A DNA stretch of 64,000 bases, taken from assembly GCF_002929745.1 (NCBI RefSeq), contig NZ_PJIQ01000014.1:31623-95622 (forward strand). Reading direction: 5' to 3'. How positions within the stretch are numbered: position 1 is the first letter of the stretch; each line of letters begins with the position of its first letter. Made by a program: the position numbers and the translations under genes. This document shows, one piece after another, positions 44,619 through 53,302 of the stretch. Source of the DNA: Arthrobacter sp. B1805. Lineage in GTDB: Bacteria > Actinomycetota > Actinomycetes > Actinomycetales > Micrococcaceae. The notes under the pieces were generated by a model. The model worked only from the letters and a program-made list of their open reading frames with translations, was not told the DNA's origin and ran no database searches.

Positions 44619-46607
44619 GTGTCCGCAAAACGAACTGAACGACTCCTCACCCTTGTGATCATGCTGCTCTCGAGCCGCCGGGGGTACACGAAGGAGGAAT
44701 TGTTCGACGAGATCGATCTGTACCGGGAAGCCACGTCCGTCGCAGCGCGCGAGAAGCTGTTCGATCGGGACAAGGCCGCCCTTCGTGAACAGGGGATACC
44801 CCTGGAGTCCTTCAGCGAGGACACTCTCTTCGACAACGACAACACGGTGCAGCGCTACCGGATCAACGCGGAGGACTACCGCCTGGGCGGGGTGACCTTC
44901 CAGCCCGAGGAGTACGCCGTCCTCAACCTGGCGGCGGGGGTGTGGGACCAGGGCTCGCTCGACTCTGCTGCGTCCCGGGCCCTGAGGAAGCTCAGCTCTC
45001 GCAGCACCGACGGCGGCATCGAGCTGACGCCACTGATCCAGCCCCGTATCACGACCGACGCACCCTACTGGGATGTCGTCTGGCATGCCCTCACGTCACA
45101 CGCGCCCATCCGCTTCCCGTACCGGGCGGCCAGCACCGGACGTGAGGAGGTGCGCACCGTCCATCCCTGGGGAATGGGAGCACGTTTCGGGCACTGGTAC
45201 GTCGTCGGCTTCGACACCACGCGCAAGGCGGAGAGGTTCTTCCGGCTGTCGCGCATGACGGGCGAGCCCGTCCTCCTCAAGGGAACGTTCGACGTCCCCG
45301 CATCCTTCGACATGAACCAGACCCTGTCCTCGCTCGCGCGCCGCGAACCGGACAGGACGGCAGTCGTCGCAGCCCGCCCCGGCTCCTGTCAGGTCCTGCG
45401 CGTCCGCAAGGGCACCGAGGTGCTGCAGACGGGAGAGGAATGGGACATCCTGCGCGTGCCCTACGCAGCGTCCAGCCCGATGGCGGCGACGATCGCCGGG
45501 CTGGGAACGAATGCTCGGGTGGAGGAGCCCCAGGATCTGGCGGCGGAGGTCCAACGGCTGCTACAGGGAGCGTACGACGCCGCAGTGGTGGCACCGCAGG
45601 GGATCGAGATCACCGAGGGCACCCGACCCGCGCCGCGGCGGAAGTCCTCCTCGCAGGACCACCTGTTGCGCCTCCTCGATCTCGTGCCCTACCTCCTGGC
45701 GCACCCTGGCGCGGAGCTGGGGGAGACCGCCCGCAGGTTCGAGGTGACCGAGAGCCAGCTCAGCAAGGACCTCGACCTGCTGTTCGTCAGCGGCCCCCGC
45801 CACTATCCCGATGCCCTGATGGATGTGAACATCGAGGACGGCCGCATCTACCTGGGCAATGCGCGTGATCTCGCCGAACCCGTGAAATTGAGCATGGACG
45901 AGGCCTGCTCCCTCATCGTGGGCCTGCAGGCCCTCCGGGAGCTTCCCGGCATGAGGAACAACGAGGCGATCGTGAGTGCGCAGACCAAGCTGACCGTTGC
46001 CGCGGGCGACGCCGCCCGCATCGGCACCTCGGTGGCCACCAAGCTTACGGAGGACGACATCGACCCGACGCTCGAGGTGCTGCAGTCCGCCCTGCAGTCT
46101 CACGTGAGGGTCGAGATCGACTACTTCGTGCCGACGCGGGACGAGATAACGCACCGGGTGCTGGAGCCGATCCGGATCTTCCTGCACCAGGACACCTGGT
46201 ATCTCGAGGCGTGGAGCGTGGACTCCGACGGACTACGGAACTTCCGCCTCGACCGTATCCAGACGGCGACGCTCACCGATCAGCCGGCCAGCGCGACGGT
46301 CGACGAGCGGTCCCTCTCCCGGGGCCGCGAGGCGGCGTTGCCCTACCGGTCGGGAGAAGCGGACCAGGCAGTGACGCTGCTCCTCGAGCCGCGCGCCCGG
46401 TGGATCGCCGCCCAGTACAACGCCGACGCCGTCCAGGAACTCGGCGACGACCGCCTTGCAGCTCGGCTGAAGGTGGCGTCGAGCTCCTGGATCCCGGGAT
46501 TGGTGGCGGGGCTCGGAGGGTCCGCAGTCGTCATAGCGCCCGAACAACTGCGCGAGGAGACTCTCCGCTGGCTCGAGGCCGCACGGTCGCATCAGTCACT
46601 GGCCTAG
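44619..46607 (+). CDS. pafBC: Fused DNA-damage regulator PafBC
   Basis: 662-residue fusion of two WYL regulators that are separate PafB and PafC proteins in mycobacteria. The first half has a winged helix (about 1-75) and a WYL domain with WYV at 193-195. A linker lies near 335-347. The second half has a winged helix (about 347-400), a WYL domain with WYL at 527-529 and a C-terminal extension. PafBC turns on RecA-independent repair genes after DNA damage, sensing single-stranded DNA through the WYL domains. Such fusions are known from Arthrobacter. It is not needed for pupylation despite the name. Confidence 0.95.
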   Translation: MSAKRTERLLTLVIMLLSSRRGYTKEELFDEIDLYREATSVAAREKLFDRDKAALREQGIPLESFSEDTLFDNDNTVQRYRINAEDYRLGGVTFQPEEYAVLNLAAGVWDQGSLDSAASRALRKLSSRSTDGGIELTPLIQPRITTDAPYWDVVWHALTSHAPIRFPYRAASTGREEVRTVHPWGMGARFGHWYVVGFDTTRKAERFFRLSRMTGEPVLLKGTFDVPASFDMNQTLSSLARREPDRTAVVAARPGSCQVLRVRKGTEVLQTGEEWDILRVPYAASSPMAATIAGLGTNARVEEPQDLAAEVQRLLQGAYDAAVVAPQGIEITEGTRPAPRRKSSSQDHLLRLLDLVPYLLAHPGAELGETARRFEVTESQLSKDLDLLFVSGPRHYPDALMDVNIEDGRIYLGNARDLAEPVKLSMDEACSLIVGLQALRELPGMRNNEAIVSAQTKLTVAAGDAARIGTSVATKLTEDDIDPTLEVLQSALQSHVRVEIDYFVPTRDEITHRVLEPIRIFLHQDTWYLEAWSVDSDGLRNFRLDRIQTATLTDQPASATVDERSLSRGREAALPYRSGEADQAVTLLLEPRARWIAAQYNADAVQELGDDRLAARLKVASSSWIPGLVAGLGGSAVVIAPEQLREETLRWLEAARSHQSLA

Positions 46608-46610
46608 ACT
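46605..46610 (+). promoter_or_regulatory. Leaderless -10 box of the small membrane protein gene
   Basis: TAGACT overlaps the pafBC stop codon and ends 6 nt before the ATG at 46617. Confidence 0.55.
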
Positions 46611-46616
46611 GGGCGA

Positions 46617-46967
46617 ATGCTCTGGTGGATGTGGATCGTTCTGTGGGTCGCGCTGATCGCGGTCAGCCTGATCTTCCTCGTCGTCGTCGGGTTCCGCGTC
46701 TTCCGGCGCGGAATGCGAACTATCGGTGAATTCGGGGAAGCACTGGACCGACTCGAGGTGAACGTCCGGCCCGACGACGGCGCCGGCGCACATCCTGCCG
46801 GAGTGCCCGGAATCGCCGTTCCTGCCGTCTTCTCCGCGCCAGGGGACGTGCGGGCGGCGCGGGAGCTGGCCAGGATCCGTCGTGCCGACGACAGGCGGAG
46901 CAGGCGGATCGCGAAGCGTGCCGGCCGCGGGCAACCGCAACTCCTGCAGGACATGCCCCACCTGTGA
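46617..46967 (+). CDS. Small single-span membrane protein of unknown function
   Basis: 116 residues. One membrane helix (MLWWMWIVLWVALIAVSLIFLVVVGFRVF, residues 1-29) is followed by a short amphipathic stretch, a variable Gly/Pro/Ala region and a very basic tail (RRADDRRSRRIAKRAGRGQPQ). The layout is like TatA/TatB: an N-terminal helix with a cytosolic tail. It sits immediately before tatA, but I see no TatA hinge motif. No family recognised. Confidence 0.75.
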   Translation: MLWWMWIVLWVALIAVSLIFLVVVGFRVFRRGMRTIGEFGEALDRLEVNVRPDDGAGAHPAGVPGIAVPAVFSAPGDVRAARELARIRRADDRRSRRIAKRAGRGQPQLLQDMPHL

Positions 46968-47003
46968 CCTAAACTGGAGGGGGATCAACGAGAGGAATTG
47001 GGC

Positions 47004-47378
47004 ATGAGGCTCGAAGGCTGGCACATCGTCATCATCATCGTTCTTGCGATCGTTCTGTTCGGTGCGCCGAAACTGCCCGGTCTGGCCCGCAGCGTCGGCC
47101 AGTCGCTCCGGATCTTCAAGTCCGAGGTGAAGCAGATGAAGGACGAGAACAACACGTCCGACGCCGGAACGGACCCGGTCGAGGGCCGCGTCGTCAACAA
47201 TCCGGCTCCCCAGACGTACGCTCCCACCTACCAGGCTCCCGCGCAGACCACCGGGCCCGGGCAGCAGCCTGCCCAGGGACAGCCGCATCAGCACGTCGAT
47301 CCCAACGGTGCGCGGATCGACGGTGCTGGCCAGGCGGGACCGCCACAGCAGAGCGGTACCCCCTCCACCAACCAGTAG
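47004..47378 (+). CDS. tatA: Sec-independent translocase subunit TatA
   Basis: 124 residues. The N-terminal membrane helix (WHIVIIIVLAIVLFGAPKLPGLARSVGQSLRIFKSEVKQM) has the FG hinge and amphipathic helix of TatA. The long Pro/Gln-rich tail is typical of actinobacterial TatA. AGAGGA precedes the ATG, which is preferred over a TTG two codons upstream. TatA forms the pore-like assembly of the twin-arginine pathway. tatC follows after 15 bp; tatB is not in the window. Confidence 0.93.
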   Translation: MRLEGWHIVIIIVLAIVLFGAPKLPGLARSVGQSLRIFKSEVKQMKDENNTSDAGTDPVEGRVVNNPAPQTYAPTYQAPAQTTGPGQQPAQGQPHQHVDPNGARIDGAGQAGPPQQSGTPSTNQ

Positions 47379-47393
47379 GCCAGGTAGACACAG

Positions 47394-48233
47394 GTGTCAC
47401 CCGAGAAGGTCCGCAAGCGCGGCAGGAAGGCCAACCCCGAGGGACACATGGCCCTCAAGGAGCACCTGCGCGAGGCACGGAACCGTCTGTTCAAGTCCGC
47501 CATAGCGGTCATCCTCGCCACCGTTGCCGGCTTCTTCGTGTACGAGCCGGTCCTGCGGGCGCTGGCCGCTCCGATCATCGCGATCAACGAGCAGGACGGC
47601 CGGACCGCGTCACTGAACTTCGACAGTGCAGCCTCCCCGTTCGATCTGCTCATCCAGGTGTCGGTGTTCCTGGGATTGGTCATCTCGAGTCCGGTCTGGC
47701 TCTACCAGTTGTGGGCTTTCATAACCCCTGGCCTGAAAACCAAGGAGCGACGCATCGCGCTGGCGTTCATCGCGGTGGCATTCCCGTTGTTCCTGGCCGG
47801 CATCGCCCTCGCGTGGCTGATCCTGCCCAACGCGGTGCGCGTCCTGACGGAATTCACGCCCGAGGACTTCTCCAACTACATCAGCGTCTCCGTGTACTTC
47901 ACGTTCGTTCTCCGGCTCATGCTGGCGTTCGGGATCGCGTTCCTGCTGCCGGTGGTCCTGGTGGGCCTGAACATGGTGGGACTGGTCTCGGGCCGGCAGA
48001 TCCTCAAGGCCTGGCGGATCACGGTGTTCCTCGTCTGCCTGTTCGCGGCGATGGCGGCACCGGGCGGCGACGCCCTGAGCATGTTCTACCTCGCGGTGCC
48101 CCTCCTGCTGCTGTTCTTCCTCGCGATCGGGCTGTGCCTGCTCAACGACAAACGAAGAGCCCGCCGCAACGCAGCTCGCGAAGCCGCTGTCGAAGCCACC
48201 GCAGACACCGCGTCGCCCCTCGACGCCCTCTGA
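47394..48233 (+). CDS. tatC: Sec-independent translocase subunit TatC
   Basis: 279-residue polytopic protein with six membrane segments that recognises twin-arginine signal peptides. Family motifs are MALKEHLREARNRLFKS at the N-terminus, ASPFDLLIQVSVFLGLVISSPVWLYQLWAFITPGLKTKERR, and SVYFTFVLRLMLAFGIAFLLPVVL. The C-terminus is a charged cytosolic tail. The GTG at 47394 gives an 18-residue basic N-terminal extension; the ATG at 47448 (MALKEHL) is a possible alternative. Confidence 0.95.
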   Translation: MSPEKVRKRGRKANPEGHMALKEHLREARNRLFKSAIAVILATVAGFFVYEPVLRALAAPIIAINEQDGRTASLNFDSAASPFDLLIQVSVFLGLVISSPVWLYQLWAFITPGLKTKERRIALAFIAVAFPLFLAGIALAWLILPNAVRVLTEFTPEDFSNYISVSVYFTFVLRLMLAFGIAFLLPVVLVGLNMVGLVSGRQILKAWRITVFLVCLFAAMAAPGGDALSMFYLAVPLLLLFFLAIGLCLLNDKRRARRNAAREAAVEATADTASPLDAL

Positions 48234-48322
48234 AACGAGGCACGGAGCCACGCGTGACCGCAAGCACCATGCGGCCCGAACGCTCTGCGCGTACACGCCG
48301 TGCCCAGCTGCGGGTGAGCGTC

Positions 48323-48328
48323 TAGGGT
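48323..48328 (+). promoter_or_regulatory. Leaderless -10 box of the helicase gene
   Basis: TAGGGT ends 6 nt before the second of two adjacent ATG codons (48335). This spacing picks 48335, not 48332, as the start. Confidence 0.6.
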
Positions 48329-48334
48329 GGAATG

Positions 48335-51157
48335 ATGAGCACCCCCGCGGAGAGATACGCAGCTGCAAAGGCCCGCACGGAGCACTCCAGGACACAGCTG
48401 TTCCATTTCGAGCAGACCCTGGAGTTCGACCTCGATCCCTTCCAGCGGGAGGCGTGCACGGCGCTCGAGGCCGGTAGGGGAGTACTGGTCGCTGCGCCGA
48501 CCGGCGCAGGCAAGACTGTGGTCGGGGAATTCGCGGTCTTCCTGGCCCTGCAGCACGGGCTGAAGGCGTTCTACACCACGCCGATCAAGGCGCTCAGCAA
48601 CCAGAAGTACTCGGAACTCGCCTCCGTGCACGGCAACGACCGCGTGGGACTGCTGACCGGTGACACGAGTATCAACCCGGACGCCGACGTCATCGTGATG
48701 ACCACCGAGGTACTGCGCAACATGCTGTATGCGAACTCGGACGCCCTCGACAACCTCGGTTACGTGGTGATGGACGAGGTGCACTACCTGGCGGACCGTT
48801 TCCGCGGTGCGGTGTGGGAGGAGGTGATCATCCACCTGCCGACCGAGGTCAAGGTGGTATCCCTCAGTGCAACCGTCTCCAATGCCGAGGAGTTCGGTGC
48901 GTGGCTGGACACCGTGCGCGGCGACACGGACGTCGTCGTCTCCGAACACCGCCCCGTTCCGCTCTGGCAGCACGTCATGGTCGGCCAGAACCTCATCGAC
49001 CTGTTCGCCGGCGATGTCGCCTTCGACGAAGCAGCGCCCGCGGGGGCGGAAGCCGGCGCCCGCGACCAGTACGACGTCAACCCGGAGCTGCTCGAGCTCG
49101 CCAGCAACGAGATACGCCTGAACCAGCGTGCAGGCTGGGGCACCGCCGGACGCCGCGGCAAGCCGCGCAACGGTCGCGGCGGTCCGCCCCAGACGACGGC
49201 GGTGCGGCGCGCGACCCGGCCACAGGTGATCAGCGCGCTCGACCGGTCGGACCTGCTGCCGGCCATCACCTTCATCTTCTCGCGTGCGGGGTGCGAGGCA
49301 GCCGTGACGCAGTGCCTCAACGCAGGTCTGTGGCTCACCAGCGAGGACGAACGGGACGAGATCAGCGAGACGATCGACGCCGCCACGATGGACATCCCAC
49401 GAGACGACCTCGAGATCCTCGGGTTCTGGACCTGGCGGGAGGGCCTCATCCGCGGGTTCACCGCTCACCATGCCGGTATGCTGCCGACCTTCAAGGAGAT
49501 CGTCGAGCGCCTGTTCGCCGGCGGCCTGGTGAAGGCGGTCTTCGCGACCGAGACACTCGCGCTCGGCGTCAACATGCCCGCCCGCACGGTCGTGCTGGAG
49601 AAGCTCGACAAGTTCAACGGTGAAGCGCACGTGAACGTCACCGCGGGAGAGTACACGCAGCTGACCGGCCGAGCAGGTCGGCGCGGCATCGACGTCGAGG
49701 GCCACGCCGTCGTCCTCTGGCAGCCCGGAACCGATCCCGGCGCGGTCGCCGGCCTGGCGTCTCGCCGGACCTACCCGCTGAATTCCAGCTTCCGCCCCAC
49801 GTACAACATGAGTATCAACCTCATGGCACAGTTCGGGCAGGAGCGGTCGCGGGAGATCCTCGAGACATCCTTCGCGCAGTTCCAGGCCGACCGCTCCGTC
49901 GTCGGCCTGGCGAAGCAGGTTCGCAGCCGCGAGGAATCGCTCAAGGGCTACGAGAAGTCCATGACGTGCCATCTCGGCGACTTCCGCGAGTACGCGAACC
50001 TGCGCCGGGAGCTCTCCGACCTCGAGTCGAGGGCGACTCGGGACAGGTCACGGACGCTGCGGTCGGCGGCCGAGTCCTCCCTGGAGTCCCTGCGGCCCGG
50101 CGACGTCATCGACGTGCCGGGCGGCCGGAGTCAGGGGTACGCCGTCGTGCTGGACAGCGATACGTCGCGTGAGCCCCGCCCTACCGTCCTCACACTGGAG
50201 ACCCAGATCCGCCGTGTCGGTGTGCAGGACCTCGACGGTCCGGTCGAGGTCCTCTCCCGCATCAGGATTCCGAAGCATTTCAGTGCCCGCAGCCCCAAGG
50301 ACCGCCGTGACCTCACGTCGTCGCTGCGCAACGCGCTCGACGAGCATCGGCCGCCGCGTCGTGGCGCCGATCGTGTAGCCGCCGGCTATTCCGCGTCGGC
50401 AGCAGCGGAGGAACGCGCCATCACCGAGCTCCGGCGCCGGCTGAGGGCACACCCGTGCCACGGCTGCAGCGAGCGCGAGCAGCACGCCCGGTGGGCCGAG
50501 CGCTGGTGGAAGCTGCGCAGGGAGACCGACAAGCTCGCGGGCCAGATCCGCGGACGGACCAATACCATCGCCAAGACGTTCGATCGCGTCTCGGAAGTCC
50601 TCGGCCACTACGGCTACCTCGAGTACACCGACGGCGGCGTGTTCGTCAGTGCATCCGGTCAGAAGCTCCGACGGATCTATGGGGAGAAGGATCTCCTCAT
50701 AGCGCTGTGCATCGAGGAAGGTGCGTTCAGCGACCTCGACGCGGCGGAACTCGCGGCGCTGACCACTGTCCTGGTCTACCAGGCCAAACGCGAGGAGCGC
50801 GGCGTGCGGCCGGTGATGCCGAGCGTTTCGCTGGAGGGTTCCGTCGAGACGATCATCCGGCAGTGGTCGCAGCTCAACGACGTCGAGGAGCAGCACCGAC
50901 TCCCCGTCACGGGTGAGCCGGAGCTCTCGCTCGTCTGGCCGATGTTCAAGTGGGCTCAGGGCCGGTCCCTGCAGGCGGCACTGAGCGGAACCGAACTGGC
51001 AGCCGGAGATTTCGTGCGGTGGTCCAAGCAGGTGATCGACCTGCTGGACCAGCTCGCCAAGGTGCCCGACCTGCCCGAGGGTCTGCACCAGACGTGTGTG
51101 CGCGCCATCAAGCTGGTTCGACGTGGCGTGGTGGCATACTCGAACATCAGTGAGTAA
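48335..51157 (+). CDS. helY: Ski2-like DEAD/DEAH RNA helicase (HelY family)
   Basis: 940-residue superfamily 2 helicase. Walker A APTGAGKT is at 54-61, TTPIKALSNQKY is motif Ia, DEVH at 147-150 is motif II and LSATVSNAEEF is motif III. The second RecA domain has the conserved FAGGLVKAVFATETLALGVNMPARTVV and QLTGRAGRRGID. The rest resembles Ski2/Mtr4 C-terminal domains with an insertion around 490-690. Its role in actinobacterial RNA turnover is likely but unproved. It commonly lies downstream of tatC, as here. Confidence 0.9.
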   Translation: MSTPAERYAAAKARTEHSRTQLFHFEQTLEFDLDPFQREACTALEAGRGVLVAAPTGAGKTVVGEFAVFLALQHGLKAFYTTPIKALSNQKYSELASVHGNDRVGLLTGDTSINPDADVIVMTTEVLRNMLYANSDALDNLGYVVMDEVHYLADRFRGAVWEEVIIHLPTEVKVVSLSATVSNAEEFGAWLDTVRGDTDVVVSEHRPVPLWQHVMVGQNLIDLFAGDVAFDEAAPAGAEAGARDQYDVNPELLELASNEIRLNQRAGWGTAGRRGKPRNGRGGPPQTTAVRRATRPQVISALDRSDLLPAITFIFSRAGCEAAVTQCLNAGLWLTSEDERDEISETIDAATMDIPRDDLEILGFWTWREGLIRGFTAHHAGMLPTFKEIVERLFAGGLVKAVFATETLALGVNMPARTVVLEKLDKFNGEAHVNVTAGEYTQLTGRAGRRGIDVEGHAVVLWQPGTDPGAVAGLASRRTYPLNSSFRPTYNMSINLMAQFGQERSREILETSFAQFQADRSVVGLAKQVRSREESLKGYEKSMTCHLGDFREYANLRRELSDLESRATRDRSRTLRSAAESSLESLRPGDVIDVPGGRSQGYAVVLDSDTSREPRPTVLTLETQIRRVGVQDLDGPVEVLSRIRIPKHFSARSPKDRRDLTSSLRNALDEHRPPRRGADRVAAGYSASAAAEERAITELRRRLRAHPCHGCSEREQHARWAERWWKLRRETDKLAGQIRGRTNTIAKTFDRVSEVLGHYGYLEYTDGGVFVSASGQKLRRIYGEKDLLIALCIEEGAFSDLDAAELAALTTVLVYQAKREERGVRPVMPSVSLEGSVETIIRQWSQLNDVEEQHRLPVTGEPELSLVWPMFKWAQGRSLQAALSGTELAAGDFVRWSKQVIDLLDQLAKVPDLPEGLHQTCVRAIKLVRRGVVAYSNISE

Positions 51158-51204
51158 AGCCCGTCCCGGGCCCCGCCGATGACAGAAAGCCGCCGAGCAT
51201 CCCC

Positions 51205-52845
51205 ATGCCCACCCCTGAAGACCCGACTACCGTCCTGTATCGCAACGGGTCCGTCTACAGCCCCGCCGATCCCTTCGCGACTGCAATGCTCATCGACCGA
51301 GGTGTGGTGGCATGGGTGGGTTCGGAGCACGCGGCCGCGAACCTCACCGGCCCCGGCGTGCGGACGGTCGACCTCGATGGGGCGCTGATCACTCCGGGGT
51401 TCGTCGACGCCCACGCGCATACCACCGAGACGGGCATCGCCCTCGGATCGATCGACCTGACTGCCTGCCGGTCCCTCGGGGAGCTGCTACAGGCCGTAGG
51501 GGATGCAGCGGCCTCGGGGGCCTCCACGATCCTCGGGTTCGGCTGGGACGAGTCCCAGTGGCCGGAGAAGCGCGTACCGACTGCCGCCGAGCTCGACCGT
51601 GCCGGGGACGGCGCGCTCGTCTACCTCGTTCGCGCCGACATCCACTCGGCTGTCGTGTCCGGTTCGCTGGCAGCGGGGCTGGGTCTGGCCGGCGTGGACG
51701 GGTGGTCGGACGGCTTCGTCGTCCGAGCAGCCCACGAAGCCGCGCGAAGGGCCACGCGGAGCCTGACGCCGGACCAGCGCCGCAGTTACCAGCACGCGGC
51801 GCTCCTTCATGCGGCATCCCGGGGGTACGTCGCCGTCACGGAGATGGCCGCACCTCATATCGCGCCGCGTGAGGACCTCGAGTCACTGCTCTCCATCGAC
51901 GGCTCTGCCGGGGATGTTCCCCTTCCCGAGGTCATTCCCTACTGGGCGCAGCTGACCCGGACGCGTGAGGACGTCCGCGGCTTCATGGAGGGCTTCGGAG
52001 GTCGACTGGCCGGCCTCGCCGGTGACCTCAACGTCGACGGTTCCATCGGATCGCGCACGGCGGCCCTCCGTGCGCCCTACAGCGACGATCCCCGTTCCAC
52101 GGGCACGCTCTACCTGAGCGAGGACGACGTCGCCGCGCACCTGCTCGCAACCACGGCGGAGACTGTCCAGGCGGGTTTCCACGTCATAGGGGACGCGGGT
52201 CTCGACGTCGTGCTGCGGGGGCTCGAAGCGACGGCTGCGGAGCTCGGGATCGAAGAAGTCCGCAGGGCTCGACACCGTCTGGAGCACGTCGAGCTCGCCG
52301 ACGACGCGGCGATCGGTGCCCTGGTGCACTATGGCGTCGCAGTCAGCGGCCAGCCCGTGTTCGATGCCCTCTGGGGCCATGACGGCGGCTTGTACGACCA
52401 GCGGCTGGGGGAGCGGCGCTCGGGCATGAATCGGTTCGCGTCGCTTCTGTCCGCAGGTGTCCTCGTGGCGCTTGGTTCGGACAGCCCGGTCACCCCGCTC
52501 GATCCCTGGGCCTCGGTCCGCGCCTGCTTGCAGCACAGCAACCCCGCCGAGAACATCTCGGCGCGTGCGGCCTTCATCGCCCATACGCGGGCCAGCTGGA
52601 GACTCTCCGGTCGCAGCCCGATGATGGGTCAGCTGGCACCGGGGGCGCCCGCGTCCTTCGCCGTCTGGAAGGTCGATGAGCTCATGGTGCAGACGCCGGA
52701 CAACCGCGTCCAGTCCTGGAGCACCGACCCACGTGCGGGCACGCCGCTGCTCCCCGCCCTCGATACCGAGAACGCCCCGCTGTGTCTCGAGACGGTTCAC
52801 GACGGGCACCGTCTGTATGTCGCCGAGGGCTTCCTGGCCGCCTAG
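51205..52845 (+). CDS. YtcJ-like metal-dependent amidohydrolase
   Basis: 546-residue amidohydrolase-superfamily protein. The first metal motif is ITPGFVDAHAHTTE (around residues 65-78). Later ligands lie in HVIGDAG, ARHRLEHVEL and the aspartate in ALGSDSPVTPLDPW. The C-terminal beta strands complete the composite domain. Substrates of this branch are mostly unknown, although some hydrolyse formyl or amide bonds. It starts 47 bp after the helicase gene. Confidence 0.85.
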   Translation: MPTPEDPTTVLYRNGSVYSPADPFATAMLIDRGVVAWVGSEHAAANLTGPGVRTVDLDGALITPGFVDAHAHTTETGIALGSIDLTACRSLGELLQAVGDAAASGASTILGFGWDESQWPEKRVPTAAELDRAGDGALVYLVRADIHSAVVSGSLAAGLGLAGVDGWSDGFVVRAAHEAARRATRSLTPDQRRSYQHAALLHAASRGYVAVTEMAAPHIAPREDLESLLSIDGSAGDVPLPEVIPYWAQLTRTREDVRGFMEGFGGRLAGLAGDLNVDGSIGSRTAALRAPYSDDPRSTGTLYLSEDDVAAHLLATTAETVQAGFHVIGDAGLDVVLRGLEATAAELGIEEVRRARHRLEHVELADDAAIGALVHYGVAVSGQPVFDALWGHDGGLYDQRLGERRSGMNRFASLLSAGVLVALGSDSPVTPLDPWASVRACLQHSNPAENISARAAFIAHTRASWRLSGRSPMMGQLAPGAPASFAVWKVDELMVQTPDNRVQSWSTDPRAGTPLLPALDTENAPLCLETVHDGHRLYVAEGFLAA

Positions 52846-52932
52846 TCCGACGTCGTTTCCGCGGGTATTCCAGGACGTCCGCCACACCGTCCTGACCTGC
52901 GAAAAGAGGCGTTTGCGCAGGTCACAGCGCTG

Positions 52933-52960
52933 TTGACACCTCCTCCACAGCACGTAAGCT
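52933..52960 (+). promoter_or_regulatory. Vegetative promoter in the non-coding gap
   Basis: A perfect -35 box TTGACA and a -10 box TAAGCT are separated by 16 bp. Transcription would begin near 52967, more than 330 bp before the next start codon. Confidence 0.6.
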
Positions 52961-52966
52961 TTTGCC

Positions 52967-53200
52967 CTACGGGTTAGAGGATCTCCTGCGGGAGGAAACC
53001 TGGCCGGTCTCCGAGAGCGCAACGCATCGGCCTTCTTCAATGGCGCGCGTTGCCCGCCTGAACGGAACCGGTACTCAAAAGGGCAGGTCTGCGCGTCAGT
53101 AGAAAACGGTGTCGTGAAATGCGGAACCGGTACGAAGACGAGTGGACCTGCCCGAGTGCCGACCGACGCACGACACGCCCCGGCCCATGGAGCAGGACCG
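52967..53200 (+). ncRNA. Candidate structured RNA or long leader
   Basis: Downstream of the promoter are CTCC/GGAG (52983-52994), GGCCG/CGGCC (53002-53032), GCAACGC/GCGTTGC (53019-53053) and GGGCAGGTC/GACCTGCCC (53081-53153). The second and third cannot form as simple nested stems together. The 3' boundary is a guess. It matches no RNA family I know, and base pairing by chance in GC-rich DNA is possible. Confidence 0.35.
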
Positions 53201-53225
53201 TCAAGAATGCCCTGCGGCCGTCGCC

Positions 53226-53231
53226 TATACT
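53226..53231 (+). promoter_or_regulatory. -10 box of the ppm1 gene
   Basis: TATACT, an excellent -10 hexamer, lies 71 bp before the GTG start. The -35 match is poor. Confidence 0.5.
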
Positions 53232-53302
53232 TGCACACTGGCTCCGCATACGGGGTCGGTCCCTGCGCGCGAGGCGCACCCCCGAAGGAAAGGTCCACCT
53301 GC

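Larger units (their letters stand above)
52846..53302. other. 457-bp non-coding gap with possible structured RNA
   Basis: No reading frame here looks like a gene. It holds a good promoter at 52933-52960, several inverted repeats, a 12-bp direct repeat (CGGAACCGGTAC at 53063-53074 and 53122-53133) and a second promoter at 53226 for the mannosyltransferase gene. No known RNA family was recognised. Confidence 0.5.

Noticed and set aside
48086..49972. 628-codon minus-strand frame opposite tatC and helY
   Set aside because: Shadow frame over two certain genes.
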